A stretch of 64,000 bases of DNA, taken from positions 1 to 64,000 of the forward strand of contig JAPZLL010000073.1 of assembly GCA_036250225.1 (NCBI GenBank), given 5' to 3'. Source of the stretch: Cercophora sp. LCS_1 (lineage: Eukaryota > Ascomycota > Sordariomycetes > Sordariales > Lasiosphaeriaceae). Positions 42,279 through 52,639 of the stretch are shown in pieces. Below the pieces are notes generated by a model, which worked only from the letters and a program-made list of their open reading frames with translations, was not told where the DNA came from and searched no databases. The position numbers were made by a program, and so were the translations under genes. How positions within the stretch are numbered: position 1 is the first letter of the stretch; the number at the start of each line of letters is the position of its first letter.

Positions 42279-42968
42279 GACGGAGCATGTCCAAGATGGC
42301 GATCCAACATGTTCGAGCTGGATCGCGGAGATAGAGAGTCGGGTTTATGGTGGTGTGTGGACTTGCATGATATTTCCGCGAAGAGAATTCTACATGGCGA
42401 GAATCAAATCTGACGATTCAATATTGACATCATGTCTACTTCGAAATACACGAAGTCGCCGTAGAGTTGGAGGCGTTTATCTGGTTCGGAAAGTCCGAGA
42501 CTTGTCTCGCAGCCTCAAACCTCTTTCCGAAGCCCCCTCTTAGATCCAAGCATCAATACGATAATCCGTGGATCGGCAGCGCGGGGAAGCCCTGATGGCT
42601 GGTGGGCGTCCTCGCTTATGCTTTTTCCGTCCTATCCCGCTCCACAGTCGGTGGAAATACCGGTTTTGACTCGGTTACATTGCGGATATGCAACCCCTTC
42701 TGCCCTACCAAGTGATTCTCGCCAATCACCTGGCGCTCTCCTGCACCCCGCCCACCCTGTTGCTGACAATGTCTTACTCACACACCTTGCTGCTTCTGGC
42801 TCGCATACATCCGAGACTGGAAATGACGACGGAAAAAAGCATCATGCCGCATTGCTGCAAGTACTGGCACGCTGACGATTCTTACCACATATCAGTCATG
42901 ATTCCCTCCATCGTGTCTCATCTAGACCCCTACCTTTCTCCTTCATGCTTTGCTTCCTGGCGTCAACG
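42279..42968. other. Intergenic between AA9 and P450 genes
   Basis: No gene supported. An ATG at 42945 is in frame with the P450 but has poorer context than 42969. Confidence 0.45.
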
Positions 42969-44934
42969 ATGGACTTGATATCTCGTTTTGGGGTACCCAC
43001 CATCCTTCACGACGTCAGCCGCCAGTGTCTGGTCGGGGCGGGAGCCGGTTTCCTCTCGCATACCCTCTATTTCATCCGTGGCTACCATGACACTTCAATT
43101 CTCGGTATCATCGTTTCTCATTTCGCTGCCTACAGCACTCTCATCGTTTCCCTCGGCCTCCCTTCAGCTACATTGATCTCCGCCTCTTACATCCTCACCC
43201 TGTTCACCAGCATCGCCCTGTACCGTCTCTTTTTCCATCCCCTCCGCCATTTCCCCGGCCCTGTCACTGCCAAGCTCACGAAGCTCTATGGTCCCTATCT
43301 CGCCCGAAACGGCCAGCTTCACATTGAACAGAACAAGCACTTCGCCAAATACGGCAGCATCGTCCGCATCGGTACATCCCGATCTCTTCTCATTCCCAAA
43401 TCGCACGCCCAGCATGAGCATCACTGACACAGATAAAGCCCCCAATGAACTCCTTATCCTCTCAAGCACCGCTATCCCCACCATCCACGCCTCCAAAAGC
43501 GGCTGCCGCAAGCGTAACGCAGGCGTCTACAACGTAGTCCACTACAACGGTGCACACAACCTCGACTCGATCCTCGACAGAGAGGAACATAGATGGCGCA
43601 GACAGATCTGGGAGAGGGCTGTTACGTCCAAAGGTAACCAACCATCCTCACATCCCACTTTATCCAAGGCACAGCTGACGACTTTAGCCCTGGGCGTCTA
43701 CGAAAACAGCACGCGCGAAATCTGCCACACTTGGCTCGCCAAACTCGCGGCTTTAGAGGGAAAACCAATCAACACGTCCTTATTCTCACTGCTCATAACG
43801 TTCGACCACATGGGGAAAATTGGGTTCTCGCATGATTTCGGGACCATCGAAGCAGGAAAAGAGAACCGCATGTTGGATCTTCTCGAAGTCATGTTTGGAC
43901 AAATTGGCCAACTGGGTGAGTTGGTGTGGCCTGTTGCCTTGATGAAGAGTCTCGGTGTGGGTGGTGATGCGGCGGAATTCGATGAGTTGACAAGGCAAAT
44001 GGCTGACAGAAGGGTCGAGGTGAGTGTCTTCCCTCAGCAGTTGAGGGACGGGTTTGGCTGACAGCGATAGGCACATGGAGAGAAGGAGGTGGATATCTTT
44101 GGGCATTTCATCCAGGATTTCCGGGCCGAGAAGCCGGTTGCGTTCTTCAACAAGGATATTTTGTTGTCGGATGCTGGGCTGATCTTGGTTGGGGCTACGT
44201 AAGTGCTTCACGATGACTGTGACTGTGACTTGTGAGATGTTGCTGATGAGCACAGGGATACCATTGCCGTTGTCCTGTCGTATGCGTTTTACCATCTCGC
44301 CAAACACCAAGAGTACCAGGATAGGCTGTTTGAGGAGGTAACGACGGTATCTGGCAAGACAATTCCGAGCGAGTTTACGAGCGGCGATCTCGGCAAGCTG
44401 GAGCTGCTCGAGGCCATCATCAATGAGACAATGAGGCTTGACAACCCGGTCGCGAACAACGCCGGCAGGACGACGCCGCCCGAGGGAATCACGGTCGACG
44501 GTGTTTGGATTCCTGGGGGTGTAGCGGTGCGGGTGCCAGGATATGCGATGCACAGGAGTGGGTTGTTCTGATCCTCAGCAAAGACGATGCTAAAATGTCA
44601 CAGGCGAACTGGCATTCGTCCATCCGGAAGAGTTCATTCCTGAGAGGTGGACTTCGAAGCCGGGACTTATTCTTGACCGGAACGCTTTCTTTCCGTTTCT
44701 TTCTGGTGAGTCTCATGATCCAGTTTCGTGTTCCATGCTGAGGGTTCAGGGCCAAACAACTGCGTCGGTAAGAGAGTGGCCATGGTGGTCCTGAGGCTGG
44801 TGCTGAGCTACACGGTGCTCAACTACCGGTTCGAATTTGCCCCGGGGGAGGATGGATCGGCCATTCACAGGGAGGCAAAGGACAATCTCATTCTCAAAGC
44901 TGGGCCATTGAATGTGGTGTTTTCGAAACGCTAG
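42969..44934 (+). CDS. Cytochrome P450 monooxygenase, seven exons
   Basis: Exons 42969-43371, 43433-43633, 43688-44019, 44071-44198, 44256-44557, 44604-44705 and 44750-44934 give 550 aa. All six introns are GT-AG of 44-61 nt. The second (43634-43687) is 54 nt and stop-free. The N-terminus has about three hydrophobic segments before the proline-rich hinge HPLRHFPGP, unlike the single anchor of most P450s. I-helix motif GATDTIAVV spans the exon 4/5 junction. The K-helix ExxR is INETMRL, the PERF-like motif is PERW, and the heme-binding loop FLSGPNNCVGKRVA carries the thiolate Cys. All key elements are intact. Likely in the ER membrane; substrate unknown. It is not in an obvious metabolite cluster. 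Confidence 0.93.
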
Positions 44935-45492
44935 GGAATTCGGGTCAGTCTGGCAACAAGATCGAGTGAGAAAATAATTTCCCTTGCTATAATCTAAACA
45001 TGACTCCATTCTGCTCAAATGCCGATTCCTCCCATTGCTTTTCGTCAGCGGGGTGCAAAATAGGTCAACCAAGAACCCTAACCCAGGACGGTTGGTGGCA
45101 AAATCTAGCGATGAAAGTCGTATTGTGAGTCTCTGTACTTTGAAGGGTCTGGGAAGAATCTGTGCCAGTTTCAAGCCTTTGGAGGATGATTTTTCCTACT
45201 TCTGGTACGATTTGGTGTCGAACACTTGTTGGGAATTGGGATGGTGACCAATCCGGATCACCCCTGAAAAAGCAAAAACGGACCCACTAGAGCCCAGCTG
45301 ACTGGGCGACGCCGCGATGGCAGATTTGGATCCGCCACTCAACGCGTCCCAACGCGACATGGAATCAGGTCACGCCTCAAGCCATGGCCCAACAAAGACA
45401 ACATCACCTCTCCTCCCACAAAGCAACACACCTCCACACCTCAGCTCTATCTTCATCCGCACCACTAAAACTTGAAGAAAATCGTGGCAAAA
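44935..45492. other. Intergenic
   Basis: No gene seen between the P450 and the next plus-strand gene. Confidence 0.45.
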
Positions 45493-46224
45493 ATGACAAG
45501 CACACCACCGCCCTCGCAATCGCAATCCCATTTTTCCAAATATAACAACTTTGTCCCAAACGAAGACGCCTCCTTCGACGAGGAATTCTCCCGCCTCGCA
45601 TCCTCCCAAGAATGGAAGCCCGGCTCGCAGGAATACACGCGCCAGCGCACAATCGCCATGCGCGAAGAGCTCGAATTCTTTTACTTTTCGCAGCCCCTCG
45701 CCGACATCAAAGAAGAAACACCACTTCCCTCGGACGATGAAGACGGCTGTGTCATCACAAGCGTCATCAAGCTCGAGCCAAAATCCTCCTCCACGCAAAA
45801 GATCAAGCTTGAGCCGGGTCTGTCACAGTCACAAAAAGTCAAGATGGACCCCAAATTAGCAGGCTACCAGCACCTGTGCCGCGAGGTCGGTCTGGAGCCG
45901 AGCGGCGACGTGGAGGAGTGCAGAAGACGGCTGAAGACGGTGTGGGTGAATATCATCGACTTGATCGATGCGCGGCGGACGGGCAGAGAGGTGGATGTAT
46001 GGACCAACTTTGAGGCGTTTCGGTGGTACACCCTGCAGCCCGAGCATCGGATTGATCAGAATGAGGCGAAGAAGAATGGGGGGTTTCTGGCGAGTTTGTT
46101 GCAGAGGTTGTATAAGCCAGGGGAGAGGAGAAACATGAACAGGGGGAGGAGTGGTGGGACTGGGAATGCGGGTGTGGTGAATAAGAGGGTTGAGAAGAGA
46201 AAGCGGCAGGGTATGAGGGTTTAG
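45493..46224 (+). CDS. Uncharacterised fungal protein with SUMO-consensus motifs
   Basis: 243 aa, intronless, ATG 45493 (AAAATGACA). The N-terminus is polar (MTSTPPPSQSQSHFSKYNNF). An acidic region (residues 75-120) has three psi-K-x-E type sites: IKEE, IKLEP and IKLEP, each within serine-rich or acidic surroundings. A conserved-looking globular part, YQHLCREVGLEPSGDVEECRRRLKTVWVNIIDLID, follows at about residues 123-160, resembling sequences in other hypothetical ascomycete proteins. The tail is very basic (KRVEKRKRQ), a possible nuclear localisation signal. A SUMO-modified nuclear protein is inferred from motifs only. Confidence 0.75.
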   Translation: MTSTPPPSQSQSHFSKYNNFVPNEDASFDEEFSRLASSQEWKPGSQEYTRQRTIAMREELEFFYFSQPLADIKEETPLPSDDEDGCVITSVIKLEPKSSSTQKIKLEPGLSQSQKVKMDPKLAGYQHLCREVGLEPSGDVEECRRRLKTVWVNIIDLIDARRTGREVDVWTNFEAFRWYTLQPEHRIDQNEAKKNGGFLASLLQRLYKPGERRNMNRGRSGGTGNAGVVNKRVEKRKRQGMRV

Positions 46225-46767
46225 GATGCCTACGTATCCTTGGGGACGTCCAGGGTTCGAGGGCGGGAAAATGAGGTGTTGAGTAATTGCAATGGTAATT
46301 TGGACGTGTGGGCTTAATTTGGCTGTTGGGTTTGAAGTTCTGGGCGCATCTGTTTCGGGTCGGCATTGGGCGTTCCTGGCTGCGTGTGCTTTTGCTTCCC
46401 GTGTTTTTCACAAGCGAACAGTTGCTACTGACTGGGAACTCTCAGTTCCAGCGTGTGAGCGGGATGGATCCCGAGGTCGGGGAAGCAAAGGACGAGATTA
46501 GTGATCTGCCCCTGATGGTGTCTTGGCAGCTAAACATGTATCCCGACAAATTCACAAAGCAAACATTTGCAGCAGCGGGGTAAAGGCCATGTTATGTTTC
46601 ATTGGAGACTAGATTACTGATCACTCAGCAAACACTTGCGGACTCGTTATCGTTGACCGACTTGATTCCCGCAGACGCCACCAGCTATAAAACGATCAAA
46701 ACTAACCACCCACACAGATCCCACATCCGCGCTTCACTAACCTCATCATCTCACCACCACCACAACC
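46225..46767. other. Intergenic, promoter of the NmrA-like gene
   Basis: No gene seen. The TATA box lies at 46686. Confidence 0.45.
46686..46692 (+). promoter_or_regulatory. TATA box of the NmrA-like gene
   Basis: TATAAAA, about 80 nt upstream of ATG 46768, followed by an A/C-rich leader. Confidence 0.55.
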
Positions 46768-47883
46768 ATGACCAAACCAACAATCTTCATAATCGGCGGC
46801 ACAGGCGCCCAAGGTATTCCCGTGATCCGCGGCCTCGTCCACGACGGGCACTACGCCGTCCGCGTCCTGACCCGGGACCCAAACTCCCCCCGAGCCCAGC
46901 ACCTAACAACCCTCGGCCCCTCGGTCACCCTCCTCCGCGGCTCCTTCACGTCGGAATCCGACATCCGCACCGGGCTGGCAGGCTGCTATGGCGCCTTCAT
47001 CAACATCGACGGCTTTGCAACTGGCGAAGCAATGGAAACGCACTGGACCATTCGCTGCTATGAACTCGCCGTCGAAGCCGGCATCAGCATCTACGTTCAC
47101 GGAAACCTGGACTTTGTCTACAAGTTGAGCGGGTATAATCCCGCCCATCGATGCGGGCATTATGATGCCAAGGGACGCATGGCCGAGTGGATCTTGGGAC
47201 AGGGAGGGGAGATGAAGAAGGCGGCTTTTACCACGGGCCCGTATATGGAGATGGCTGTTGCTGCGGGCACGCCGATGCAGCCGTACGTGGAGAGAGATGA
47301 AGACGGAGAAGAGGTCTGCGTGTGGAGAGTTCCGCTGGGTGAAAAGGGAGCTGTACCGCATGTCGCCTTGGATGATTGTGCGGTTTACGCCAGGTGGTTG
47401 TTTGATAATCCTGAGAGAGCCAACGGGTTGGACTTGCAGGTTGCCATTGCGCATCTGGGGTATAAGGAGGTGGCGGATGCGTTCAGCAGGGTGACGGGCA
47501 GAAAGGCAAAGTTTGTGAATGTGACTTTTGATGAGTATTGGGGCAGTGGACATTGGAAGCCCATTGGGGATTACCCGACTGGGTACATGGTTGATGTTGA
47601 CAGTCCGGCGAAGATGACGATGCGGGATAATTTTACTGGGTTTTGGAGGGCATGGCAGGCGAGTGGTGATAATAAGGGGTTGGTGAAGAGGGATTACGAG
47701 TTGATGGACGAGATTCATCCTGGCAGAATCAGGTCGGCCGAGGAATGGTTTAGAAAGGAGGAGGAAAAGGCAAAGGCCGACGGCAGGGGGTCACTGTGGG
47801 AGGCGGTCAAGAACCCGAGGCCCATTCTCAAGATTCATGAGGATCAAAGTGTTAGAAAGGCCAGGAAGCTGGGCAAGATTTGA
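46768..47883 (+). CDS. NmrA-like NAD(P)-binding Rossmann-fold protein
   Basis: 371 aa, intronless. The dinucleotide-binding motif GGTGAQG is at residues 10-16, with VRVLTRDPNS after the second strand, as in NmrA/HSCARG proteins of the atypical SDR class. The usual SDR catalytic YxxxK is replaced by a HYDAKGRMAEW segment, so it may sense or bind NADP(H) rather than reduce a substrate. The C-terminal part (about 290-371) is Lys/Glu-rich. NmrA-like proteins regulate nitrogen metabolism genes or act as reductases in secondary pathways. It ends only 5 nt from the stop codon of the opposite-strand DUF3237-like gene. Confidence 0.9.
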   Translation: MTKPTIFIIGGTGAQGIPVIRGLVHDGHYAVRVLTRDPNSPRAQHLTTLGPSVTLLRGSFTSESDIRTGLAGCYGAFINIDGFATGEAMETHWTIRCYELAVEAGISIYVHGNLDFVYKLSGYNPAHRCGHYDAKGRMAEWILGQGGEMKKAAFTTGPYMEMAVAAGTPMQPYVERDEDGEEVCVWRVPLGEKGAVPHVALDDCAVYARWLFDNPERANGLDLQVAIAHLGYKEVADAFSRVTGRKAKFVNVTFDEYWGSGHWKPIGDYPTGYMVDVDSPAKMTMRDNFTGFWRAWQASGDNKGLVKRDYELMDEIHPGRIRSAEEWFRKEEEKAKADGRGSLWEAVKNPRPILKIHEDQSVRKARKLGKI

Positions 47884-47888
47884 GGTGT

Positions 47889-48464
47889 CTATCCTATCCG
47901 ATATGCGTCATAGATAACCTTTGCTCCTTTTCTCATTCCGCTTGCCACCCACATGGTCGTGTTGACATGGTTGTAGCGGGGATCGCCCGTATTCATGTTG
48001 ATGTAGAGCCGGAATTTGTAGGTTGAAGGATCAACATCATCCGCCTTTTCAGGGTCGTTGAGGTCTCGAAGGACCTCTGGCGGTCCTGTCCGCCAGCCGT
48101 CGGTCTTGATCTGTATATATGCCGGGATCTCATCTGACGTCTTGAGAAGGTAGCGAGTGTCCAGCTTAGCTGCAAGGTCCGGCAAAACGTATTGATAGTC
48201 GTGCCCCCCCAGCTGAGTCTTATTAGCACGAGACGTCAAGTCACCGAGGGCGTGTCTCACCTCAATTGTCCCATTTCCCCATGTCGCATTCCAGGTGCCG
48301 CCCGTGAAGCTGATCCAGTTCCACAAAGAACCCCCGGGTCCCGATCCAAGCCCAAGCTTGGGATTGAGGTCACATTCAAGATGAAAGTCCTTGGTCAGTG
48401 TAGGAACCGGCAGGTTGACGACTGGCGCCGTGATATTTGCGAGTCCCAAAGCCGAGACTGACAT
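47889..48464 (-). CDS. DUF3237-like protein
   Basis: 191 aa from ATG 48464; codons further upstream are open but without ATG. Sequence path VPTLTKDFHLECDLNPKLG, then GGSLWNWISFTGGTWN, then IPAYIQIKTDGWRTGPPEVL and YKFRLYINMNTGDPRYNHVN matches the DUF3237 beta-barrel pattern, with an ITGGT-like turn and the late WVASGMRKGAKVIYDAY end. Many NxS/T sites suggest passage through the secretory route, but no signal peptide is visible, so a first exon may be missed. Biochemical role unknown. Confidence 0.8.
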   Translation of the reverse strand: MSVSALGLANITAPVVNLPVPTLTKDFHLECDLNPKLGLGSGPGGSLWNWISFTGGTWNATWGNGTIEVRHALGDLTSRANKTQLGGHDYQYVLPDLAAKLDTRYLLKTSDEIPAYIQIKTDGWRTGPPEVLRDLNDPEKADDVDPSTYKFRLYINMNTGDPRYNHVNTTMWVASGMRKGAKVIYDAYRIG

Positions 48465-48891
48465 CTTGGGCTTGAATGAGGGTGCCAAGCTTCACACTGG
48501 CTAGGGCAGTCAGAGACCTCTATCTCCAATCCCCAAGACAAGAGGTGGTGACTTTATACTCGTCATCCAATTTTCTGCTAGCTTGTTCGAGACTTGTTCC
48601 GGTCTGCGATTCCCGAGTTTCGTTGCCGAACAACCCCGCGTCCCGCCGACAGGCAGTGTTAACTTTACCCGATATTGGGGTTCACGCAGCATTTTCAAGG
48701 CAATAGGCGAAGATTAGCGACCGCTCGGAGATTTTTGATCGAATCTCCAACAGATGGGAATCGACATCCCGTTTGTCACAATGGCATCCAAACAAGCTGT
48801 CAATAATCAGACCATCATCGGTTATTGTCATTACTACTAGCAACCAGTCTTCGTAGTCTTTTTCAGAACCGCAACACGGACCCACGCAGAT
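48465..48891. other. Intergenic
   Basis: No gene seen; 5' side of the DUF3237-like gene and 3' side of the expansin-like gene. Confidence 0.45.
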
Positions 48892-49655
48892 CTAGCAATT
48901 GACCGGTGCTCGAGACTCGGCCAGCTCGCCCATGCTCACGTTCGGGAGAATGACCTGTCTCCCATTGGAGCATGTAACCCTGACAATGACTGTGTCCTGT
49001 CCGAATCCGCCCGATGAACCGCCGTCTCGCTCAAAGAAGTTGTAGTCCCGTCGGACGGTCTCGGTCCATCGGCTCCCTCCGTCTGTGCTGACATGCAAAG
49101 CAGTGACAGGATAGTTGGCGTTCATGACTTGCATTGAGAAGCTGCGACGAATCAGTTTTCGCTCAATGGCTCGGTACGTGACGAGAGAACTCACAAATAC
49201 TTGGACGTCCCGACCTTGTTCCTCACCCAAAGCGGTGAGGCGATACCGCAGTTGACGACGTCGAACGTGACCGAGATGATTCCATCCGTCGGGTCAGCGA
49301 TTTGTCGGAATGCATCCTCAAACAAGTTCAGACGATTTTCCTTGCAGCTGGGACAGCTGTCGGTGACCTAGTTCCATCAGCATCCATCACAATCACTCAT
49401 CCGTCGCAGACATACCATGACCCTGACGCTTCCTCTCGGCCCATTCACCTGCAAACATGACCCGCACTTGCTCCCAGTCGCCCAGTTCGAGGGTCCAATC
49501 CCCGTCCCTGACACACCGGCGGGCAGGGTGTAGTTGAAAAAAGAACACGTCCCGCCGCCAACATTATTCCCAGTAAAGGTCGCATCACCCCTGAGCTGCC
49601 CCTGCACCAGCCCAGCCGCAAGCGCCAGCCCAGCAAGAAAACAAGACTTCAACAT
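48892..49655 (-). CDS. Expansin-like secreted protein (DPBB plus C-terminal expansin domain)
   Basis: Exons 49655-49416, 49367-49195 and 49141-48892 give 220 aa. Introns are 49415-49368 (GTATGT...AACTAG) and 49194-49142 (GTGAGT...CGCAG). The signal peptide MLKSCFLAGLALAAGLVQG is followed by GDATFTGNNVGGGTCSFFNYTLP. This is the start of the six-stranded double-psi beta-barrel, with GSKCGSCLQV and VTDSCPSCKENRLNLFEDAFRQIA as its diagnostic segments. The second domain begins near SMQVMNANYPVTALHVSTDGG and corresponds to the CBM63-like module. Two-domain fungal expansin-like proteins bind and loosen cell-wall polysaccharides without hydrolysis. It fits with the AA9 and GH67 genes of the window. 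Confidence 0.92.
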
Positions 49656-49714
49656 GATGACAGCAGTTGGAATAAAGTTGCCCATCCCTCAACCCCTCCT
49701 CCACCAGCCCGGTC

Positions 49715-49720
49715 TTTATA
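49715..49720 (-). promoter_or_regulatory. TATA box of the expansin-like gene
   Basis: TATAAA on the minus strand about 60 nt upstream of ATG 49655. Confidence 0.5.
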
Positions 49721-50260
49721 CGCCCCAGGACCCTCGATGGCACGTCATATCCGGGCATCCGTCCACCACCAAGGGCTAGTTAATATCGATTCCTTCCGGG
49801 GATTATCACCACAACCACTTACGCAGCTCAGCTCGGCTTCGGTTAATTCCTTTTCGCTGCATCCCATCTCGTGCATTCGTATCGCATCTGCCAGACCAGT
49901 TTGCGGACGGAAGCTTCCACGTCATAAACAAGAACCGAGGTTGGACCAATAGCTCCGACAGTTCGGCTAATATCTCTGCCGTCCCTGCTACTGAGCCCAG
50001 ATCACCGGTCGACTCGCTAGTCGCTTCCCAGCACTTTCGATGCGAACAGGTCCCGGGTCCCGGGAAAATGCTCGCTCAGGGGCACCCGGCTTGGCGGGAC
50101 AAAAATAGGTGTGCTTGCGGAGCAGGATCTCGGAGGTCCGATGCAGGTGAAAAGATGCGGAGCAAAAAAATCTTCTTCTGCTTGAGACAGAAACCGAAAA
50201 TTCGGATTGAGTGTTCCGGGTTTTGGATGACCAATTGGTAGGGGCGGGACAAAAAGGGGC

Positions 50261-50324
50261 AAAAAACATACAACACCAGGGATTCGCTGGTCGTCACCGA
50301 CCCAACTACTAGTCTGGCCCTCAC
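50261..50324 (-). repeat. Dispersed 64-bp repeat, copy A (minus orientation)
   Basis: On the minus strand this segment reads GTGAGGGCCAGACTAGTAGT... to ...GTATGTTTTTT and matches 56027-56090 on the plus strand at 63 of 64 positions. The left border is sharp, since the flanks differ at once. Weak similarity continues past the T run (GCCCCTTTTTGTCCCGCC versus TGCTCTATTCTTCCGCC). Confidence 0.9.
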
Positions 50325-51952
50325 TGGCTTATCTATGGGAGAGCAGACGGGATCCCGAGTTCTCCAGTGGGTATGGTCGTATGTGGAAGATGAATCGTTA
50401 GGTCTAGCTTAAAAATGGCTGCGGACAGCCGGTCTGGAGGCATGCTCGAAGCTTCGTCTCTATGGCTCTGTTGCAGCCGATGACTGACAAAGTCGTAGCA
50501 CCTGTTGTAAACCAGGCCTCGCTTGCTTTTTGAGCCGTTCTATCTATCACACACGGCGAGGAAGGAAGCTGTGCGAAGGGACTCTCCTCTCCAATGCCCA
50601 CATGAAGGTTGCGCCCTTGGATCAGGGAAGGGGGTTTTGCATACAGGCCGCACAGCCGCCGGAACTGCGTGACGGCAATTGGGCTATCGAAACGACCAAT
50701 AGGTCCCACAGTTTAAACCGGAACTTGGGTCAAACAGCCAAACATCATCAGGGTTGCGCGGTGTCCGAATCAACTAGTCGGATTTAGGAAATGCCAGAAT
50801 GGGTTCCCTCATGGTGATCCGACTTTTGGCTTCGTTTCGACCCCATGGTTTAGTACTTAGGGGTTACTATCGCTCGCTCACGGCAGGGGCTTGCAGAAGT
50901 TGCTTCACAAATGCTGTCATCCGTTCAAGGCGTCTGAAAACGAGCCCGAACCCAATCAACCTTACCACACACCCCAGCTCGAACCTGCAACGAGGGAGTG
51001 ATCAGACCTGGGAGTGATAACCTAGGAGGGAGGTATTTAGTTTCATCCTGAGATGTCCCATTCACATTGCGTTGATTTCATGCACACCATGGTTGTCCAA
51101 GGCGTATTTCTTTTCATCTCCCACTTTGCGTTCCCACTCAACATCAAAGCTCCTTCTTGAACACAGTTTAGACAGGTCCCTTAAGTTCCATAATGACGGG
51201 AGACGTCAAATTGTGAGCTGCTGGCCTTCCTGTCCCATATCCTAGGCTCACGCAGGCCGTCATGTTGCACAGACTAAGTCCTTTGTTGACGACTCGGACT
51301 TGTTGCTCGGACTTTGAGAGTTTATAGATGGGGACAGCGTTACTGTGAGCCAAGGGGCGACAATCTGTGAGTGGATCAGGGTACTCAGTGGGGCATCGGT
51401 GCCACAAGGACAGGCGTAGGGCGACGCAAATACATGTAACCGAGTCCTTTGGGGTAACTGAGATAATTCCCCCCTGGTTACTCGGTGACCCTTTTTGGCC
51501 CCGGGCTTGATTGCATGGTTTTTTTTCATCGTGCGGCTGAGAGGATTGATGTACTGTCCATGGGTCAATGCATGTGGGTCGTTTTGCAACCTGAATCCAG
51601 CCCCCCAGAGGCAGAGCACAGCCCGTCCACCGCGCAAGCCCCTTCGCTAGACTGTGTGCGTCCTTTTGAACCGTTTTTTTCACGTCTGTTTGATCCTTTG
51701 GAATGTTCTCTGCGCCGCACACTGGCAATCCGGCAGAGTAGGCAGGTTGCAGTCACATTGGCGTTGCACAGGCCGCAGACGAACATGGCGTAGCGTGACG
51801 CCTAGCTCTCAACGCGCCGTCTAGGCGAATTCTTTGATAGCCGAGAAGATGTAGAATTTTGAAGATCTGGAGGATCACACAGACCACGATGCGTGAACTC
51901 GACGCGGTACTGGAAGCCGAGCATTGATGTCGCTGACTTGAGGCCGGATATG

Positions 51953-51958
51953 TATAAA
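51953..51958 (+). promoter_or_regulatory. TATA box of the small secreted protein gene
   Basis: TATAAA about 165 nt upstream of ATG 52121. Confidence 0.45.
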
Positions 51959-52120
51959 GACGGGGCCGGTCGCTCTCGGAACAAACACCCCATTGCTATC
52001 ATTACACTCTCACGGTTGCAGCGCAATAACCGTAACAAACTTTCCACGCCTATTCTAGTCTATCAACCCAACCCACTTCTCAGTATCTATTTGTTCCACC
52101 GCCTACTACCACCATTCAAA

Positions 52121-52639
52121 ATGTTGACCTTCAACGCTCTCGCCTTCGCCCTCATTGCCGTCCCTGCCCTTGCAGCCCCCCAAACGACGCCAGCCGACAC
52201 CAGCCTGCTGTCCCCAGCCCTCCATAAGCGCGGTGACATCTTCACTATCTACCGCCGCGACTGGAAGCACACAAGCTGCGGCCCCAACGGCACCAACTAC
52301 GTCAGCGAGTCGCTAACATGGACCGGGGTAAAGGGTCCCTGCACCGACGACTACAAAGCCCCGACCGTCTCGCTTAACGAGGGAGGCTCCATGTGTGACA
52401 GGGAGTTCACCGTGTGCGGACGCAAGGTAACACTTCGCAAGAACGGCGACCAGAACAGCTGCAAGAAGCTGTCGGACGTCAAGAGCGGCAAGAACGGGCT
52501 GGGTTATGCGGGCATCCATGAGGGTGGACGTCGAGTCGGGAGCTGCGGCATCGACTATAGAGGCTCGCGCTTCGGCAGGAATTGCGTGTCGAGTGGTGCT
52601 TATGGGTTTGAGTCGAGGCTTCATTGTAAATTTGACTAA
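52121..52639 (+). CDS. Small secreted cysteine-rich protein, effector-like
   Basis: 172 aa, intronless. Signal peptide MLTFNALAFALIAVPALA is followed by a short pro-region ending with a Kex2-type Lys-Arg (ALHKR), then an Arg-Arg a few residues on. The mature part of about 135 aa has eight Cys, enough for four disulfides, and is basic (KKLSDVKSGKNG, EGGRRVGS). The C-terminus ends with a Cys two residues before a final Phe-Asp. No known family recognised. Features are those of fungal secreted effector, antimicrobial or killer-type proteins, but activity cannot be claimed from sequence. The leader is C/A-rich with a good AAAATG start context. Confidence 0.85.
   Translation: MLTFNALAFALIAVPALAAPQTTPADTSLLSPALHKRGDIFTIYRRDWKHTSCGPNGTNYVSESLTWTGVKGPCTDDYKAPTVSLNEGGSMCDREFTVCGRKVTLRKNGDQNSCKKLSDVKSGKNGLGYAGIHEGGRRVGSCGIDYRGSRFGRNCVSSGAYGFESRLHCKFD

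Larger units (their letters stand above)
49721..52120. other. 2.4-kb gene-poor region with a dispersed-repeat copy
   Basis: Contains the 64-bp repeat copy at 50261-50324 and related diverged sequence down to about 50000. No gene supported; many overlapping short frames. It includes the TATA box at 51953 near the right end. Confidence 0.45.

Noticed and set aside
32370..44934. Secondary-metabolite gene cluster (methyltransferase plus P450)
   Set aside because: No PKS, NRPS, terpene synthase or transporter lies between or beside them.
46903..47718. 271-aa minus-strand frame
   Set aside because: Antisense shadow of the NmrA-like gene.
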